Positions 62,768-64,000 of a stretch of DNA of 64,000 nucleotides are shown one piece after another. Position numbers and translations under genes: made by a program. A model generated the notes under the pieces. The model was given only the letters and a program-made list of their open reading frames with translations. It was not told the DNA's origin and searched no databases. This stretch comes from an uncultured Prevotellaceae bacterium (GTDB lineage Bacteria > Bacteroidota > Bacteroidia > Bacteroidales > Muribaculaceae). Positions within the stretch are counted from its first letter, which is position 1. Each line of letters begins with the position of its first letter. The stretch is from NCBI GenBank assembly GCA_900316835.1, contig ONEL01000009.1, forward strand, positions 62,001 through 126,000. Reading direction: 5' to 3'.

Positions 62768-63367
62768 TTATTTCTTGTCACAGTCGCAGTTTCCGTCACA
62801 GTCGCACTCGTGGTCACAACCGGCGCCATTGTCATCGCAACCTTCACAACCATGGCAACCACCGCCACCGCAATGATGCTTGGGTGGATTAAGTTCCTCT
62901 TGAGTGGCATCGCGCACACCCACCACCTTGCCTTTATATCTCACTGTCTCGCCAGCGAGCTGATGATTGAAGTCGACAGTAACATTATTGTCGGTAATCT
63001 CTTTTACAATGCCCTCAATGCGCATGCCCTCGGCTGTCATCATGGGCACAAATGCACCTTCGTACACGCGTTCGCTATCAAACTCGCCATCAATCATGAA
63101 TAGCGACTTCTCTAGCACTGTTACCAGCTTGGGATCACGCTCTCCAAAAGCCTCGGCTGGTGCCAAGATGAAGTCAAACTCGTCGCCCACTTTCAAGCCC
63201 TCGAGGTGACTGGTAAAGGCCTCGAGCATTCCTGGCTCGTTGCCAAAGACGAAACGGTCAGGCTTGTCCTGCTTGAACTCATAAATTAGAGTGTCCTCGC
63301 CACCTGTCTCAACTAAAAAGATTTGATAAGCAATCTCAATAAATTTTCCTTGGGTAATGGATTCCAT
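62768..63367 (-). CDS. SlyD-type FKBP peptidyl-prolyl isomerase with metal-binding tail
   Basis: 199 residues. FKBP core with inserted flap: FVFGNEPGMLEAFTSHLEGL, FDFILAPAEAFGERDPKLV, VTVDFNHQLAGETVRYKGKV. The last 35 residues are Cys/His/Gly/Asp-rich (HHCGGGGCHGCEGCDD, CDHECDCDGNCDCDKK), like the nickel-binding tail of SlyD. Prolyl isomerase/chaperone, possible Ni or Zn reservoir. Cytosolic. Confidence 0.93.
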   Translation of the reverse strand: MESITQGKFIEIAYQIFLVETGGEDTLIYEFKQDKPDRFVFGNEPGMLEAFTSHLEGLKVGDEFDFILAPAEAFGERDPKLVTVLEKSLFMIDGEFDSERVYEGAFVPMMTAEGMRIEGIVKEITDNNVTVDFNHQLAGETVRYKGKVVGVRDATQEELNPPKHHCGGGGCHGCEGCDDNGAGCDHECDCDGNCDCDKK

Positions 63368-63413
63368 AAAATGTTGATTTATATATAATAGTTAGTAAAT
63401 TATCTTTAGCTGT

Positions 63414-64000
63414 TTAGAGCATTACAGTCTCAAGGTCCATGGGCACATGGATGTTACCACTGTAGACAGTGCGCGCCTCGGCGGTGTAATTGTCGCGACG
63501 TGAGCTAAGGTGGGTATCCTCAGTGTGATAAAGGAGCAGATTTTTCACTTCCAGCTCTTGCGCAAGCCGCCCCGCATCAACCACGGTGCTGTGGTTCTTC
63601 TCGTAGGGGCGGAATTGGTCACGATTGCGATACAAGCAGAAGGCTTCACACAACAACCAGTCGCTTTGCTTGACATATTTCTCGCTTGAGGGCTTGTAAG
63701 GTTCATCGCCCAAGCACACCACCCGCTTGCCATCGGGCATGATAGCCATGAAGCCAAACTGGAGTTGCTTCTCTGAGCCTATATCAAAAAATGTGACTCT
63801 CATATCGTCAATGTCAATAGTCTCGCCATCGCTCACCTCGCGCAAAATGATTGTGTTGCCCATAGCACTCATTATCTTAGCGGGAATCATGATGTTACAC
63901 ATCGTTTCCAGCGCTTGCTTCACTTCGCGATGACAATAGATAGTGAACTGCCCTGGATACTTGCCCTTGTGCTGCAGTGGAGAAATCTTGCGTATGAGCC
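63414..64000 (-). CDS. MBL-fold metallo-hydrolase (N-terminus beyond window)
   Basis: The C-terminal 195 or so residues. The frame stays open through 64000 (KISPLQHKGKYPGQF, IYCHREVKQALE), so the GTG at 63923 is internal. C-terminal MBL motifs: MPDGKRVVCLGDEPY (metal-ligand Asp), SDWLLCEAFC, KNHSTVVDAGRLAQEL (His) and NLLLYHTEDTH (final His region). This resembles the ribonuclease Z/phosphodiesterase branch of the fold. Product specificity unknown. Confidence 0.88.
   Translation of the reverse strand, partial: LIRKISPLQHKGKYPGQFTIYCHREVKQALETMCNIMIPAKIMSAMGNTIILREVSDGETIDIDDMRVTFFDIGSEKQLQFGFMAIMPDGKRVVCLGDEPYKPSSEKYVKQSDWLLCEAFCLYRNRDQFRPYEKNHSTVVDAGRLAQELEVKNLLLYHTEDTHLSSRRDNYTAEARTVYSGNIHVPMDLETVML

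Overview
The window is chromosomal DNA of a Bacteroidales bacterium, most like a gut Muribaculaceae/Prevotella-type organism. This rests on what can be read directly: at least two dozen promoters of the Bacteroidota form TAnnTTTG, exported proteins with type IX secretion (T9SS) C-terminal sorting domains, lineage-typical neighbours (rpmB-rpmG-DUF4295, pyrE-SRPBCC, DUF4491, lepB-WbqC) and families of BspA-type leucine-rich-repeat (LRR) proteins carrying dockerin-like calcium-loop domains. I recognised no tRNA, rRNA, phage, complete IS element or CRISPR array.

Layout. 1-12.2 kb is a starch/surface-protein region: a 5'-truncated GH13 alpha-amylase ending in a dockerin-like domain; a lipoprotein, a polyprenyl synthase, TatD and a CotH-kinase/dockerin/starch-binding protein on one strand; a small PAS protein; then a 1487-residue second alpha-amylase on the other strand with a T9SS tail instead of a dockerin. 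12.2-16 kb holds a broken REP-associated transposase (RAYT) gene, cinA and tsaD. 16-22.6 kb holds secreted proteins, two ending in the same dockerin-like domain. 23-28.7 kb has an AraC regulator, an exported LD-carboxypeptidase, DUF4491, and a minus-strand set (lipoprotein, MeaB, two DUF1573 proteins). 28.9-32.7 kb has a GH25 lysozyme with a long charged tail, rpsU with a long leader, and a LysM protein. 32.8-39.1 kb is a tandem family of three LRR proteins; two carry dockerin-like, cohesin-like and T9SS modules. 39.1-46.6 kb is housekeeping (trmB, mrp, M48 protease, amidase, alpha/beta hydrolase, miaA-recX-comF). 46.6-55.1 kb looks more accessory: an unidentified structured RNA, small secreted proteins, an exported peptidase T, two thioredoxin-fold proteins and a large LRR protein without a signal peptide. 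55.1-64 kb is housekeeping again (SRPBCC, pyrE, a DUF5715 M15-like protein, aquaporin, rpmB-rpmG-DUF4295, lepB, WbqC), then an AraC regulator flanked by two look-alike promoters each followed by an intrinsic terminator, an SlyD-type prolyl isomerase and a partial MBL-fold hydrolase.

How the genes fit together. The strongest theme is an exported glycan-handling surface apparatus. Two amylases with starch-binding and chitobiase-C-like modules, a CotH-kinase protein and several LRR adhesin-like proteins share one dockerin-like domain, and two T9SS-anchored LRR proteins also carry a fold resembling cohesin. This raises the possibility of a dockerin-mediated, amylosome-like surface assembly in a Bacteroidota; the cohesin assignment is inference. 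A second theme is repetitive intergenic DNA: five dispersed or tandem repeat families, one of them lying inside the RAYT gene.
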